Positions 1 to 10,534 are shown, counted from the first letter of the stretch. The stretch: 64,000 bases of DNA from Smithella sp. (GCA_012510495.1 JAAZHX010000292.1:21491-85490), one strand, 5' to 3'. Notes: generated from the letters alone by a model not told the origin. Numbers and translations: made by a program.

Positions 1-209
1 TCGGGAATATAGCGGATGGTTATTTTAGCAAAGTCCGGCTGGCCGGTCACGGGGCAAACGCAGGTGAATTCATCCGTTGTGAGCGTCACGGTGTAGTCCC
101 GTTTCGTATGATTGGGAAACGTCTCCAGTTTGCGGGCTGGTTTCGCGGCACCCGTCGACCTCAAAAATGTAAGCCCGGCCAAATCGCTATTTTTTGTGTT
201 TTTCGCCAT
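1..209 (-). CDS. queF: NADPH-dependent 7-cyano-7-deazaguanine reductase QueF (N-terminal part, runs off window edge)
   Basis: Reverse strand reads [24 protein letters not shown]...[38 protein letters not shown] is the QueF signature. Confidence 0.9.
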   Translation of the reverse strand, partial: MAKNTKNSDLAGLTFLRSTGAAKPARKLETFPNHTKRDYTVTLTTDEFTCVCPVTGQPDFAKITIRYIP

Positions 210-345
210 GCCTTTCTCCTTTGTTTCAGAGGCATCCCTCTTTACCGAAAGTTCTTACTTATTTCAAGTTTATTCGGTTGCCAAAGGGTTTTGGGGTGTG
301 GTAGAGATTGACCATCCAATTACAAAACCGAAGGAGGCAACCCCC

Positions 346-537
346 ATGGCCGAAATACCGATAACCCCGCCCGAAACCACCTGGAAGTGCAGCAACTGCG
401 GGAACACCATCGTCCAGCCGGCGCCGCCGCAAACCTGCCCCGTCTGTAAACAAAAATGTGAGTTTTTAAACGTCACCTGCTACCAGCCGGAATGCGGCTT
501 TACCGGCGTGGACAACCGGCTGAAGCCCGCAAAATAA
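346..537 (+). CDS. Small rubredoxin-like / zinc-ribbon protein
   Basis: ATG at 346 after AAGGAGG; MAEIPITPPETTWKCSNCGNTIVQPAPPQTCPVCKQKCEF... with CxxC pairs. Confidence 0.75.
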   Translation: MAEIPITPPETTWKCSNCGNTIVQPAPPQTCPVCKQKCEFLNVTCYQPECGFTGVDNRLKPAK

Positions 538-661
538 ACTTCACCGGCCAATACGGCGACGATGACGGCAAACCCCGCCCGGCTTCCCTGAAAACGCCAG
601 CATACGACGGTCTTGTAAAAAATCCTCATGCCCGGCGGTGCACAAGAAATGAAGAACTGGA

Positions 662-1123
662 AAGCGTTATTGTTTCAATGTTCGTCTTCTCATTGATGGC
701 GTCGGTCTCACGGGACCTTTGAGCGGAGCGGCCACCGAGTACGGTCAGGATTGCTACAACGGCGTGGATATGGCGGTGCAAGAAATCAATGCCGCGGGCG
801 GCGTGACCGTCAAAGGGGGAAAATATACCTTCAAACTGGCAAAGCTGGATGACCGGGCCGACCCAACCCTGGCAAAAAACAATGCGATTCGGTTTGTGAG
901 TCAGAACAAGGCCATTGCCGTTTTTAACCCCGTTGCGACAACGATCGGCGCGCTCATGGCCATCCCTGAACAAAACTTCATCATTGCGGCCTTCTCCGGC
1001 GTTCATACTATCATGGACAAGGGGCACCCGATGATCATCAATCCCGTTCCCAACTTTGTCGCCTACGCCAAAAACTTTTCCATTGTAGTCCGGGACAAAG
1101 GCTGGCGCAGCTACAAGAAATAA
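662..1123 (+). pseudogene. Relic of a branched-chain amino acid-type ABC transporter substrate-binding protein
   Basis: Open frame encodes GVGLTGPLSGAATEYGQDCYNGVDMAVQEINAAGGV...KLDDRADPTLA; no start or signal peptide, stops early after RDKGWRSYKK. Confidence 0.7.
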
Positions 1124-1174
1124 TCCGGGATTGGCAAGCAGATTCGAGTATCCCACCTGTTCCCCGCCACGGAC

Positions 1175-1525
1175 TCACAATTCCGGAACGCCCGACGGGA
1201 TGAGGCAGGCAAAAACCAGCTTTCCCCCGCCCGTGTTGCGGATCTGGTGCTCCTCCCCGGGCGCGATAAACAACACCGTTCCCGGGTAAACCGGATGCCA
1301 GGCCCCCCTGTCGTAAGCTTCCCCTTCGCCGGAATGGATGAAAATTTCATGATCCCAGGCATGCGCATGCTTCGGAGAATATCCTCCCGGAGCGATCTCA
1401 AACATCCGCATGCAAAAATGGCTTGCTCCGTCATCTTTGCCGATGACGACGCGGGCAGCGATGCCTCTGGCCTGGTCGTTGTCCACGTACGTCGGCGCCA
1501 CGGATGCGTAATGAAGAATTTTCAT
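1175..1525 (-). CDS. Cupin-domain protein
   Basis: MKILHYASVAPTYVDN...PGGYSPKHAHAWDHEIFIHSGEGEAY...PGTVLFIAPGEEHQIRNTG; cupin metal-ligand pattern. Confidence 0.85.
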   Translation of the reverse strand: MKILHYASVAPTYVDNDQARGIAARVVIGKDDGASHFCMRMFEIAPGGYSPKHAHAWDHEIFIHSGEGEAYDRGAWHPVYPGTVLFIAPGEEHQIRNTGGGKLVFACLIPSGVPEL

Positions 1526-1544
1526 ACCGTCCTCCCTTTCCCGT

Positions 1545-2903
1545 TCAATCCACCAGCGGTGCAAATACTTCGCTAAGCGTCGGGTGCGGAAGCACCCACG
1601 ACCGGAATTGCGCTTTCGTCCATTTCCCGGATACGGCAAGCGCAAGCGGCGAAAGAAGATCGGCCGCGTGGTCGCCGGCCACCACCGCGCCCGCGATGAC
1701 CTCCCGATGGAAAATAATTTTGACAAACCCCTGGCCCATCAGCTCGGCGCGGGCCATCAGGTTGGCGCTGTAGTCGGAGCGAATCACGCTGATTTCCAAA
1801 CCTTCGTCCAGGGCACGCCGCTCGGTCAGCCCCACGCGCGCAATCTGCGGATGGCTGTACACCACGGATGGAATGAGATCTTCATCGTATTGGCGAGTTT
1901 CTTCGCCGAACATGCTTTCGACGGCGACCTTGGCCTGTAGGGACGCCCGGTGCGCCAGCATCATGCCGCCGGTGACATCGCCCGCCGCGTAAACGCCCTC
2001 AACGCCGGTCATCATCTGTTCGTCCACCCGGATTCCCGCGTTCGTGTAGTCCACCCCCAGCGAGTCGAGCTGATCCTTGTGCAAAACCGGCGTCCGGCCC
2101 GTGCAAAGCAAGGCTGAGGAGGCCTGTATTTCCAGGTCTTCGTCTTTTTTCCGCGCAGACAGTTGGACGCGGTCCCCCGATTCCTCCAGGCGAACGAGCC
2201 GGGTCGAGGTATGGAGAACGACCCCCAGGCGCGCCAGCTCCTGTCTCAGCAGATCCGCCGCTTCTTCGTCCTCCCGGGGCAAAATGCGCTCCAGCAGTTC
2301 CACCAGCGTCACCCGGACACCCAGTTCGGCAAACAGCGTGGCGTATTCGACGCCGATAAAACTGCCGCCGACAATAATCATGCTGGACGGCAACTGGGCG
2401 AGCTCGAGAATGTCATCGGACGTCCGGATGCGCTCCGACGTCCGGAGGCCCGGTAAAATCTGCGGCTGAGATCCCCAGGCGATCAGAATCTTTCCCGTTT
2501 TCAAAGATAATTGCCCGCCGTCTTCACCCGTGAACCGCACCTCCCGGGGTGAAAGAATTTCTCCCAGGCCGGTTTTGCTTTCCACTTGCGGGCCGATGAT
2601 CATTTTTTGCGCTCCCAAAACCGCGATCCGGACCATCTGGTCGCGGTGTTTTTTCATGGCGGTAAAATCGACAGCCGCGCCGGAGACGTTCACGCCGATT
2701 CGCCTGAGCTTTTTCAAATCCGCGTAAAACTTGCTGCAGGCAAGCATCGCCTTGGTGGGAATGCAGCCGCGGTGCGTGCAGGTCCCGCCCCAGCCGTTTT
2801 TTTCAATGATGAGCACCCGCTTTTTCAGGGCGTTCGCCGTCCGGGCCGCCATCAGCCCCCCCGGCCCTCCGCCGATGACAATCAGATCATAGTTTTCGGT
2901 CAT
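1545..2903 (-). CDS. lpdA: Dihydrolipoyl dehydrogenase
   Basis: DLIVIGGGPGGLMAARTA, redox-active CTHRGCIPTKA, TGRTP, YAAGDVTGG, C-terminal HPTLSE. Confidence 0.9.
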   Translation of the reverse strand: MTENYDLIVIGGGPGGLMAARTANALKKRVLIIEKNGWGGTCTHRGCIPTKAMLACSKFYADLKKLRRIGVNVSGAAVDFTAMKKHRDQMVRIAVLGAQKMIIGPQVESKTGLGEILSPREVRFTGEDGGQLSLKTGKILIAWGSQPQILPGLRTSERIRTSDDILELAQLPSSMIIVGGSFIGVEYATLFAELGVRVTLVELLERILPREDEEAADLLRQELARLGVVLHTSTRLVRLEESGDRVQLSARKKDEDLEIQASSALLCTGRTPVLHKDQLDSLGVDYTNAGIRVDEQMMTGVEGVYAAGDVTGGMMLAHRASLQAKVAVESMFGEETRQYDEDLIPSVVYSHPQIARVGLTERRALDEGLEISVIRSDYSANLMARAELMGQGFVKIIFHREVIAGAVVAGDHAADLLSPLALAVSGKWTKAQFRSWVLPHPTLSEVFAPLVD

Positions 2904-3038
2904 GATTTTCCTCCCCGGAAAAATGTTTAACACAGGCCCGGGAGGCGGGCAAACAGAATTTAGCCGGGCGCGATTTGTCCGAATTGAAACTTGTCATCAC
3001 TGTTATTATCTGGTAGTTCACAAACCGGGATTGAGCGG

Positions 3039-4370
3039 ATGAAAAACATTTTGAGTGTTTCACAACTAAACGATAACATTAAAACCTTTTTAGAGGAGGC
3101 CTTCGGCGTCCTCTGGGTGGAAGGGGAGGTTTCCAATCTGCGCCGCCCCCAGTCGGGACACGTCTATTTCACCCTCAAGGACGACAAAAGTCAGATCCGG
3201 GCGGTGTATTTCCGCCCCTTCGGCGCCCGCACGGTCCGCTTTGATCTGGAAGACGGCATGAATATCCTCTGCCGGGCGCGGCTTTCCGCCTATGTTCCGC
3301 GCGGCGAATACCAGCTCATCGTGGAATCCGTGGAACCGCAGGGCGTGGGCGCCCTGCAAAAAGCGTTCGAGCAGCTCAAAGCCAGGCTCGCCGCCGAAGG
3401 CCTGTTTGACGTCGCCCGCAAAAGGCGACTGCCGTTTCTTCCGAAGCGCGTCGGCGTGATTACATCTCCTTCCGGCGCGGTCATCCGGGACATTCTCAAC
3501 ATTTCGCGCCGGCGTTTTCCCTCGGTGGACATTTTGATTGCGCCTTCGCGCGTGCAGGGCGCGTCCGCGGCGGAGGAAATCATCGCGGCTCTGTCTCGTC
3601 TCCAGACGGCGGGCGGGATTGATGTGATCATTATCGCAAGGGGCGGCGGTTCGCCGGAGGATCTGGCGCCGTTCAACGATGAAGCGCTGGCGCGCGCCGT
3701 ATCACGCTGCACGATTCCCGTTGTTTCAGCCGTCGGTCACGAAACGGACTTCACCATCTGCGATTTTGTCGCGGACCTGCGCGCGCCCACGCCTTCCGCG
3801 GCGGCGGAGCTGGTCTTCCCCGAACGGGACGAACTGATCGCTGGCGTCGATCTCCTGGCCGAAAGGCTGAACGCGGCCCAGCGCCGCTGGTTGGCCGCCC
3901 GACGGGCAAGACTCGACACCCTGCAGGCCCGTTTCAAAGACCCGCGCCGTTATCTTCAGGATTTCTCACTCCGTGTGGATGAACTCCACGAAAAGCTCAG
4001 CCGGGCCTGGGCACAAAAAACCGTGACGATCCGCAACCGGCTGGAAAAACTGAAAATCGGTTTGTCCGGCCACAATCCGCAGAAGCGTTCGCGGGAAATG
4101 ACCCTGCTGCTGGCCGGCCTGGGAAAAGACTTGCTCGCCGGCTGGCTTCGCACCGCACAGGATCACCGGGCCAGGCTTCAGAAAAACGCCGCGCTTCTGT
4201 CGTCGCTGAACCCGCTGGCTGTCCTGTCCAGGGGATTCAGCATTACCCGCCGCCTGCCGGATGGAACCCTTGTCCGGACGGCAGACCAGTTGACAACGGA
4301 TTCACAAATCAGTATTCAGCTGGCCCGGGGCGGCATCGAGGCGCGGGTCGAAAAACTGCAGACCGAGTGA
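3039..4370 (+). CDS. xseA: Exodeoxyribonuclease VII large subunit
   Basis: SVSQLNDNIKTFLEEAFGVLWVEGEVSNLRRPQSGHVYFTLKD; RGGGSPEDLAPFNDE. Confidence 0.96.
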   Translation: MKNILSVSQLNDNIKTFLEEAFGVLWVEGEVSNLRRPQSGHVYFTLKDDKSQIRAVYFRPFGARTVRFDLEDGMNILCRARLSAYVPRGEYQLIVESVEPQGVGALQKAFEQLKARLAAEGLFDVARKRRLPFLPKRVGVITSPSGAVIRDILNISRRRFPSVDILIAPSRVQGASAAEEIIAALSRLQTAGGIDVIIIARGGGSPEDLAPFNDEALARAVSRCTIPVVSAVGHETDFTICDFVADLRAPTPSAAAELVFPERDELIAGVDLLAERLNAAQRRWLAARRARLDTLQARFKDPRRYLQDFSLRVDELHEKLSRAWAQKTVTIRNRLEKLKIGLSGHNPQKRSREMTLLLAGLGKDLLAGWLRTAQDHRARLQKNAALLSSLNPLAVLSRGFSITRRLPDGTLVRTADQLTTDSQISIQLARGGIEARVEKLQTE

Positions 4371-4485
4371 AATAGTTCATCGTTCACAGCTCATGGCATC
4401 CTCTCCTCCCTTGATGGGAGGGGCCGGGGGAGGGGGAAACGCTGCGGAGGAGGCCGTCATAAAAAATATAGGAGAGTCAAAAGGA

Positions 4486-4722
4486 ATGGCGAAAGAAAAA
4501 TTTGAAGAAGCGCTCGACAAACTGGAAAACATCGTCAAGGAAATGGAAGCGGGCGAGTTGCCGCTGGATGCGGCGCTGAAGTCCTTTGAAGAAGGCATCC
4601 GCCTGATTCGCTTCTGCACGGCAAAGCTCGACGAAACCCAGCGCCGCGTGGAGCAGCTGCTGGAAAAAGAGAACTCCCTGCAAACCAAAACGTTTCCGGA
4701 CGGACAAGAAGATGAAGCATGA
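4486..4722 (+). CDS. xseB: Exodeoxyribonuclease VII small subunit
   Basis: KFEEALDKLENIVKEMEAGELPLDAALKSFEEGIRLIRFC; directly after xseA. Confidence 0.95.
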   Translation: MAKEKFEEALDKLENIVKEMEAGELPLDAALKSFEEGIRLIRFCTAKLDETQRRVEQLLEKENSLQTKTFPDGQEDEA

Positions 4723-5611
4723 TGATTTCCTTGAGGCCTATTTACAGGACCGGCGCAAGATTGTGGAAGAGGCGCTCGAACGCTATCTTCCGGGCAAGGA
4801 CAACGAGCCCCGGGAGCTGCACGCCGCCATGCACTACAGTGTTTTCGCCGGCGGCAAAAGGCTCCGGCCGATTCTCTGCCTGGCCTCGGCGGAAGCATGC
4901 GCGGGAGACCTGGCTCCGGTAATGCCGGTCGCCTGCGCGCTGGAACTGATCCACACCTATTCCCTGATCCACGACGACCTGCCGTCGATGGACAACGACG
5001 ACTTCCGCCGCGGCAAGCCCGCCAGCCACAAAGTATTCGGCGAGGCGACGGCGATCCTTGCGGGTGACGCGCTCCTGACGGAAGCTTTCACGCTGCTGTC
5101 CAGAGCGGAAAAAATCCGTCTGGCGGCGGAGCGGCGTCTGGCCGTCATTCAGGAAATCGCCCTGGCCGCAGGCGCGGCGGGCATGGTGGGCGGACAGGCG
5201 CTGGACATCCGGACGGACCAGCCGGCGCCGGAAATTGCAGCCCTGACAGACAGGCACAGGCGTAAAACCGGCGCGCTCATTCTGGCGGCGGTCAAAACCG
5301 GCGCGATCATCGCGGGGGCGGGCGACCGGAGGCTATCGGCGCTGGCCGGCTACGCCAACCACATCGGCATCGCTTTTCAGATTGCCGACGACATTCTCAA
5401 CGTGGAAGGTGATGAAAGACTCATGGGGAAAAGCACCGGAAGCGACGCAGCGCTGGGGAAAGTAACCTACGCGTCGTTGCTGGGACTCGAAACAGCCAAA
5501 ACCCAGCTGGCGGAAGAGGTCTGGGCGGCCACAGCCAGCATCGCATCTTTTGACGCGCGGGCGCTGCCGCTGCGCGCCATCGCCCGCTTCATCATGGAAC
5601 GAAAATCGTAA
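4712..5611 (+). CDS. ispA: Farnesyl/geranylgeranyl diphosphate synthase (polyprenyl synthetase)
   Basis: HDDLPSMDNDDFRRGKP and FQIADDILNVEGD Asp-rich motifs; overlaps xseB end. Confidence 0.94.
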   Translation: MKHDDFLEAYLQDRRKIVEEALERYLPGKDNEPRELHAAMHYSVFAGGKRLRPILCLASAEACAGDLAPVMPVACALELIHTYSLIHDDLPSMDNDDFRRGKPASHKVFGEATAILAGDALLTEAFTLLSRAEKIRLAAERRLAVIQEIALAAGAAGMVGGQALDIRTDQPAPEIAALTDRHRRKTGALILAAVKTGAIIAGAGDRRLSALAGYANHIGIAFQIADDILNVEGDERLMGKSTGSDAALGKVTYASLLGLETAKTQLAEEVWAATASIASFDARALPLRAIARFIMERKS

Positions 5612-5626
5612 AGGCTTGTTAACCCT

Positions 5627-7525
5627 ATGAAACCTCCCGAAATGATCCCTTACAGCGTCCTGGACAGCGTCAACGACCCGGCCGATCTTCGCGGACTTTC
5701 CGTCACGGAACTGCAAAAGCTGGCCGGGGAAATCCGCGACCTGATCATCTCCACGGTCGCGGTCACCGGCGGGCACCTGGCTTCGTCGCTGGGCGCCGTG
5801 GAGCTGACGCTCGCGCTGCACTACACCTTCAATACGCCCCAGGACCGGCTGATCTGGGATGTCGGCCATCAATCCTACGCGCACAAGATCGTTACCGGCC
5901 GCAAAGAAAAATTTGCCACGCTGCGCCAGCAGGGCGGTCTCAGCGGCTTCCCGAAGCGAACGGAGAGTCCCTACGACACGTTCAATGTCGGGCACAGCGG
6001 CACCTCGATCGCGGCCGCGGTGGCCTTTGCCGAAGCCCAATGCCTGAAGGGCGAACACAACAAAATCATCGCAGTGATCGGCGACGGATCGCTTACCACC
6101 GGCATGGCGTTTGAGGGATTGAACTGGTCGGGCGCGCGGAACAAGAACCTGATCATTGTTTTAAACGACAACGAAATGTCCATCTCGCCCAACGTAGGCG
6201 CTCTCTCGTCCTATTTGAACAGAATCATGACCGGCGACCGGGTCACCCGGTTCAGAAGCGAACTGAAAAATTTCCTCAAAAACATTCCCGGCATCGGCGG
6301 GCAGATCTTGAAGTTCTCGCAACAGATCGAAGAATCGGTAAAAACCTTCATAGTTCCCGGCGCCCTGTTCGAGGAGCTGGGGTTTACCTATGTCGGGCCC
6401 CTAGAGGGGCACCGTCTGGACTACCTTCTCAAGAACTTTGAAAACGTCAAGAATCTGGAAGGCCCCGTGCTGGTGCACGTCATCACGCAAAAAGGCCGGG
6501 GCTACAAATTCGCGGAAGAAAACTCCCCCACTTATCACGGCATCGCGCCTTTTAATGCGGAAACCGGCCGAACCATCCCTTCGGACAATCCCGCGCCTTC
6601 CTACACGGAAATTTTCGGCCGGACGATGATGGAATTGGCCGCGGACGATTCCCGGATTGTCGCCATCACGGCGGCCATGTGCGAGGGCACGGGGCTGGAA
6701 AAATTCCGCAAGACTCTTCCCGACCGGCTTTACGACGTCGGCATCGCAGAGCAGCTGGCCGTGACCTTTGCCGCGGGGCTGGCCACCCAGGGGCTGACGC
6801 CCGTCGTGGCGATTTATTCCACCTTTTTACAGCGCGCCTACGATCAGATCCTGCATGATGTCTGCCTGCAAAACCTGCCCGTCGTTTTTGCCGTGGACCG
6901 CGCGGGAATCGTCGGGGAAGACGGAGCGACCCATCAGGGGCTTTTTGATCTGTCCTATCTGCGAAACCTCCCCCGCCTGGTCATGATGGCGCCGAAAGAT
7001 GAAAACGAGCTGCGGCACATGCTCAAAACGGCCGTCGGCTGCGGTTCTCCCGTTTCCATCCGTTACCCGCGGGGCAAGGGCATCGGCGTTCCCCTCGACA
7101 GTGAGATTTCGACACTTCCTCTGGGAAAGGGTGAAGTGCTCCACAACGGAACGGATCTGGCCATGGTGGCTGTTGGCTCGACCGTCTATCCGGCCCTGCA
7201 GGCCGCCCGGAGGCTGGCGGCGGAAGGGATCGAAGTCAAAGTCATCAACGCACGTTTCATCAAGCCGCTCGACGCGGAGCTTCTGCTGGGCACGGCCCGA
7301 TCCGTCAAAAAAATCATGACCCTGGAAGAAAATGTGCTGGACGGGGGATTCGGCAGCGCGGTCCTGGAGTTGTTTGCCCAAAACGATGTGACCGGCGTAA
7401 CCGTCCGGAGACTGGGCGTCCGGGATGAATTTGTCGAACATGCCAGGCAGAGCGAATTACGCGCCCAACTCGGCCTGGATGAAGAGGGCATCCTCCGGAC
7501 GGCCAGAGAAATGCTCAACATTTGA
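5627..7525 (+). CDS. dxs: 1-deoxy-D-xylulose-5-phosphate synthase
   Basis: GGHLASSLGAVELTLALHY, GDGSLTTGMAFEGLN, DRAGIVGEDGATHQGLFDLSYLR. Confidence 0.97.
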   Translation: MKPPEMIPYSVLDSVNDPADLRGLSVTELQKLAGEIRDLIISTVAVTGGHLASSLGAVELTLALHYTFNTPQDRLIWDVGHQSYAHKIVTGRKEKFATLRQQGGLSGFPKRTESPYDTFNVGHSGTSIAAAVAFAEAQCLKGEHNKIIAVIGDGSLTTGMAFEGLNWSGARNKNLIIVLNDNEMSISPNVGALSSYLNRIMTGDRVTRFRSELKNFLKNIPGIGGQILKFSQQIEESVKTFIVPGALFEELGFTYVGPLEGHRLDYLLKNFENVKNLEGPVLVHVITQKGRGYKFAEENSPTYHGIAPFNAETGRTIPSDNPAPSYTEIFGRTMMELAADDSRIVAITAAMCEGTGLEKFRKTLPDRLYDVGIAEQLAVTFAAGLATQGLTPVVAIYSTFLQRAYDQILHDVCLQNLPVVFAVDRAGIVGEDGATHQGLFDLSYLRNLPRLVMMAPKDENELRHMLKTAVGCGSPVSIRYPRGKGIGVPLDSEISTLPLGKGEVLHNGTDLAMVAVGSTVYPALQAARRLAAEGIEVKVINARFIKPLDAELLLGTARSVKKIMTLEENVLDGGFGSAVLELFAQNDVTGVTVRRLGVRDEFVEHARQSELRAQLGLDEEGILRTAREMLNI

Positions 7526-7679
7526 AAACGGCATTTTTCGTTGACACCGCGCGCGTTGTTGTGACCATAAATAAAAAGACAATCAACGGCCGGATCTGAC
7601 AGGTCTGGCCGAACAACCTGATCGCGCTTTATAACACCTGATCGATTACCGCAGCCGGTCCATCCTGATCAGAACGGCA

Positions 7680-7715
7680 AGGGGCGCGGGGAGAATCTTC
7701 CCGCGCCCCTTTTTC
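7680..7715 (+). terminator. Rho-independent terminator
   Basis: AGGGGCGCGGG-GAGAATCTT-CCCGCGCCCCT followed by TTTTTC. Confidence 0.85.
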
Positions 7716-7802
7716 AATGCCTATTCCCGGCATCCTTTTTTCCGGCAGGTGGGCAATGAAAAAACCGTCCCACTCCCCGTCTTTCTTCCCGGCTGAATAT
7801 CG

Positions 7803-8936
7803 CTATTCGATCGTAATCAAATCCAGCGGGTATTTCGTAAAGACTTCCGCTTTCCCGGGCTTTACGCACACAACATATTCCAGCGCAAATATGCCGCAAT
7901 TTGTTTTGAGATCATAGATATGCGCGCAGGGGACGATCATGACGTTTTCCTCGAGGATGTAGTCGTCGTCGCGATAGAAGGTCGGGGGCAGGTGGCCGGT
8001 GCCGATGCCGTGGCCCAGGGGAACGGAACCGAAATCCGGGTAGCCGCCCTCCGCGAGACGGCTGATATACCATTGCTCTATCTCCCTGGTGCTCGCGCCG
8101 GGCACGAACATAGCGTTCAGTTCCTCGATAACCGGCCTAAAGAAGTCCATCATCTTCATGTAGTCCTTCGATTGTTTCCCGAACGCCAGCGTCCGGAAGC
8201 TGTCTGTCCGGTATTCGTGCCAAACGGGATGCAGGTCGTAATAGATCCTGTCTCCGTTGACCAGTATCCTGTCGGTCGGCAGGTGATCGCCGTAACCGAG
8301 CTTGGAGGTGAAAAGGCATTGATTCGGCGTGTAGTAATAAGAGGCCCCCAGCCTCCGCATTTCGAGCTCGGCATATCCGATCAGCTCCGCCTCGGTCACC
8401 CCGACCCGTGCGTTTTCGATGATCATGCTGGTGCCTGCGTCGGCGATCGCACAGGCGCGGCGGATCAGCTCCAGCTCCTCCTCATCTTTTTTCATCATGA
8501 CGTCGTCGATCATCCGTTCGCCGTCCACGAGGGTGGCATCCGGCAGATTCTTCAGCAGATGGTCGTACATCAGGTGTTCGATGGACGGCATCTGCACGGC
8601 AACGACCTTGTTGTGGCATTCGCGCTCCTTAAGGATCGTGACGACCGTGTCCAGGAAGCCGACGGGCTCGATCCCGGCATACGCGGGCATCCAGAAGCGA
8701 ATGTCCCGGATGTAGCCCTCCGTGATGAGCCTCCCCATCTCCGCGAGCGACACCAGGAGCGTAGGCTCCTCCTTCGCCCAAAGGAAAAGGCAGTTTCCGA
8801 GATTGAAGTCGTTGTGGAAAGTCCCCGCAACGTAGGAATACTTCTGCTGATGCGTCAGGATCATCACATCAATTCCTTCTTTCTGCATGGCCTGCCTGAC
8901 TTTTTCTGCGTTTTTCCTGAAGAAAGAATAGTTCAT
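7803..8936 (-). CDS. M24-family (Xaa-Pro peptidase/creatinase-like) metallohydrolase
   Basis: Creatinase N-like region then YYDLHPVWHEYRTDSFRT, LGHGIGTGHLPP and C-terminal pita-bread fold motifs. Confidence 0.8.
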   Translation of the reverse strand: MNYSFFRKNAEKVRQAMQKEGIDVMILTHQQKYSYVAGTFHNDFNLGNCLFLWAKEEPTLLVSLAEMGRLITEGYIRDIRFWMPAYAGIEPVGFLDTVVTILKERECHNKVVAVQMPSIEHLMYDHLLKNLPDATLVDGERMIDDVMMKKDEEELELIRRACAIADAGTSMIIENARVGVTEAELIGYAELEMRRLGASYYYTPNQCLFTSKLGYGDHLPTDRILVNGDRIYYDLHPVWHEYRTDSFRTLAFGKQSKDYMKMMDFFRPVIEELNAMFVPGASTREIEQWYISRLAEGGYPDFGSVPLGHGIGTGHLPPTFYRDDDYILEENVMIVPCAHIYDLKTNCGIFALEYVVCVKPGKAEVFTKYPLDLITIE

Positions 8937-9148
8937 TGATCAGCTTCCTCCCTTTAATGAATTTTAGACTTCTTGTTCGATGACCAAAACGGCTTGCACT
9001 GCCGGCAAGCCAGGTTGCGCCTTTCATCAAAACCCTGCCCGTGGGACGCCATGGGCAGGAACCAGCTTTTGCGGGGGAAAACGGTATAGGGAACAAAGTC
9101 TTGTGTCAAGGTTTTCTCCCATAAACTTTTCTTACATGCGGGCCGGGG

Positions 9149-10534
9149 CTACATCCTTTGCCTGATTCCGGCGTATTGCCGCATGCGGGCGAAGACACGG
9201 ACGGCCTGCTCCGGAAAATCGCAGCAGGGAACGCCGCCTGCCTCTAAAAGATGTTCGCAGGCCACCTTGTCCCGGTTGTCTCCCAGAAGCGATGCAAAGA
9301 CGGGCTTGCGGCGGTCCGCTTGAACGACATCAACCAGAGACTGATAAACCCCGGGATTCTCTTCGGCGAAGGATATGAACACAATTCCGTCAACACCCCG
9401 GTCATCCAGGAGGGCTTTCACCACTTCCGTGATGGTTTTCTCGTATCCGTGGGTGAGCCAGTCGGGAAAGATGTCGATGGGATTCTTTGTCTTGGAGGAT
9501 GTCGCGATCACCCGGCCGATCCGGGCTTGTGTGGCATCCGCGAGTCTGGCGGTTTGCAATCCCTGTTCCATCGCCGTATCGATGCTCATGATGGCCTGCG
9601 CGCCGCTGTAAGAAACAAAAGCCAGGCTATCGCCCGCGGGTAGCGGCATATTCACAAAACCTTTCAGGGTCCGGATAAACTCGTCAATGGCGTAAAGGCG
9701 GATGGCGCCGGCCTGCCGCACGATTCCGTCAAACACGGAATCCTCCACCGCCATGCTGGCGGTGTGCGAAGCGGACGCTTTCGCGCCGGCCTGTGTGCGG
9801 CCGCTTTTGATGATCAACACCGGCTTTTTTGCCGTCGCCTCTTTCAGGCTTTTCACAAACAGGTCTCCGTCCTTCACGTCTTCCAGATACAGGCCGATGA
9901 CGCTCGTGGGGTCATCGTCGGCCAGGAAGGAAAGGGCGTCCGATTCGTTGACGTCCACCTTGTTTCCCAGGCCGATGCCTTTGGACAGATGAAAGCCGTC
10001 AAGCGAACTCAGGTAGCGCAAGAGCGCGCCCACAAAAATACCGGATTGCGCTGCTAAACCGATGTTGCCGGGCTCAAGCATCCGGGAATTGGTGAAATAA
10101 GACGTGGTCAGTTTGGTTTGCGTATTGACCAGGCCCAGGGTGTTGGGGCCGAAACCCCTCATGCCGGAGGACTTCAAAATAGAACGGACATCCTCCTGAT
10201 AGCTTGCCCCCTGCGTTCCCGTTTCCGCAAAACCTTCGGCGGAGATCACCGCCCCTTTGACGCCTTTGGCGGCACAGTCGCGCAGGGCGTCAGGGATAAA
10301 GCGGGGGGGAATGAGCAAGACCGCCAGATCGATTTCAAACGGCACGTCCCGCACGTTCGGGTACAAGGGAAGACCGAACACCTCTCCCCCCTGCGGGTTT
10401 ACGCCCGCCACACGGCCCGCAAAGCCCACTTCCCTCAACACCTTTAAAAGTTGCGCGCCGGGTTTTCCCTGATCCCGCGACGCTCCGATCACGACAACGC
10501 TTTGCGCTTCCAGTATTTCACGAATCGGCCGCAT
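9149..10534 (-). CDS. CoA-binding / NDP-forming acyl-CoA synthetase alpha-type protein
   Basis: VVVIGASRDQGKPGAQLLKVL, GPNTLGLVNT, AAQSGIFVGALL, succinyl-CoA synthetase-like His region SHTASMA. Confidence 0.85.
   Translation of the reverse strand: MRPIREILEAQSVVVIGASRDQGKPGAQLLKVLREVGFAGRVAGVNPQGGEVFGLPLYPNVRDVPFEIDLAVLLIPPRFIPDALRDCAAKGVKGAVISAEGFAETGTQGASYQEDVRSILKSSGMRGFGPNTLGLVNTQTKLTTSYFTNSRMLEPGNIGLAAQSGIFVGALLRYLSSLDGFHLSKGIGLGNKVDVNESDALSFLADDDPTSVIGLYLEDVKDGDLFVKSLKEATAKKPVLIIKSGRTQAGAKASASHTASMAVEDSVFDGIVRQAGAIRLYAIDEFIRTLKGFVNMPLPAGDSLAFVSYSGAQAIMSIDTAMEQGLQTARLADATQARIGRVIATSSKTKNPIDIFPDWLTHGYEKTITEVVKALLDDRGVDGIVFISFAEENPGVYQSLVDVVQADRRKPVFASLLGDNRDKVACEHLLEAGGVPCCDFPEQAVRVFARMRQYAGIRQRM

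Noticed and set aside
7920-8939. 339-aa + strand ORF opposite the M24 peptidase
   Set aside because: Antisense shadow; the minus-strand product has recognisable creatinase/prolidase motifs
9040-9070. Hairpin CCTGCCC...GGGCAGG downstream of the acyl-CoA synthetase region
   Set aside because: No T tract and no clear association; probably a chance inverted repeat
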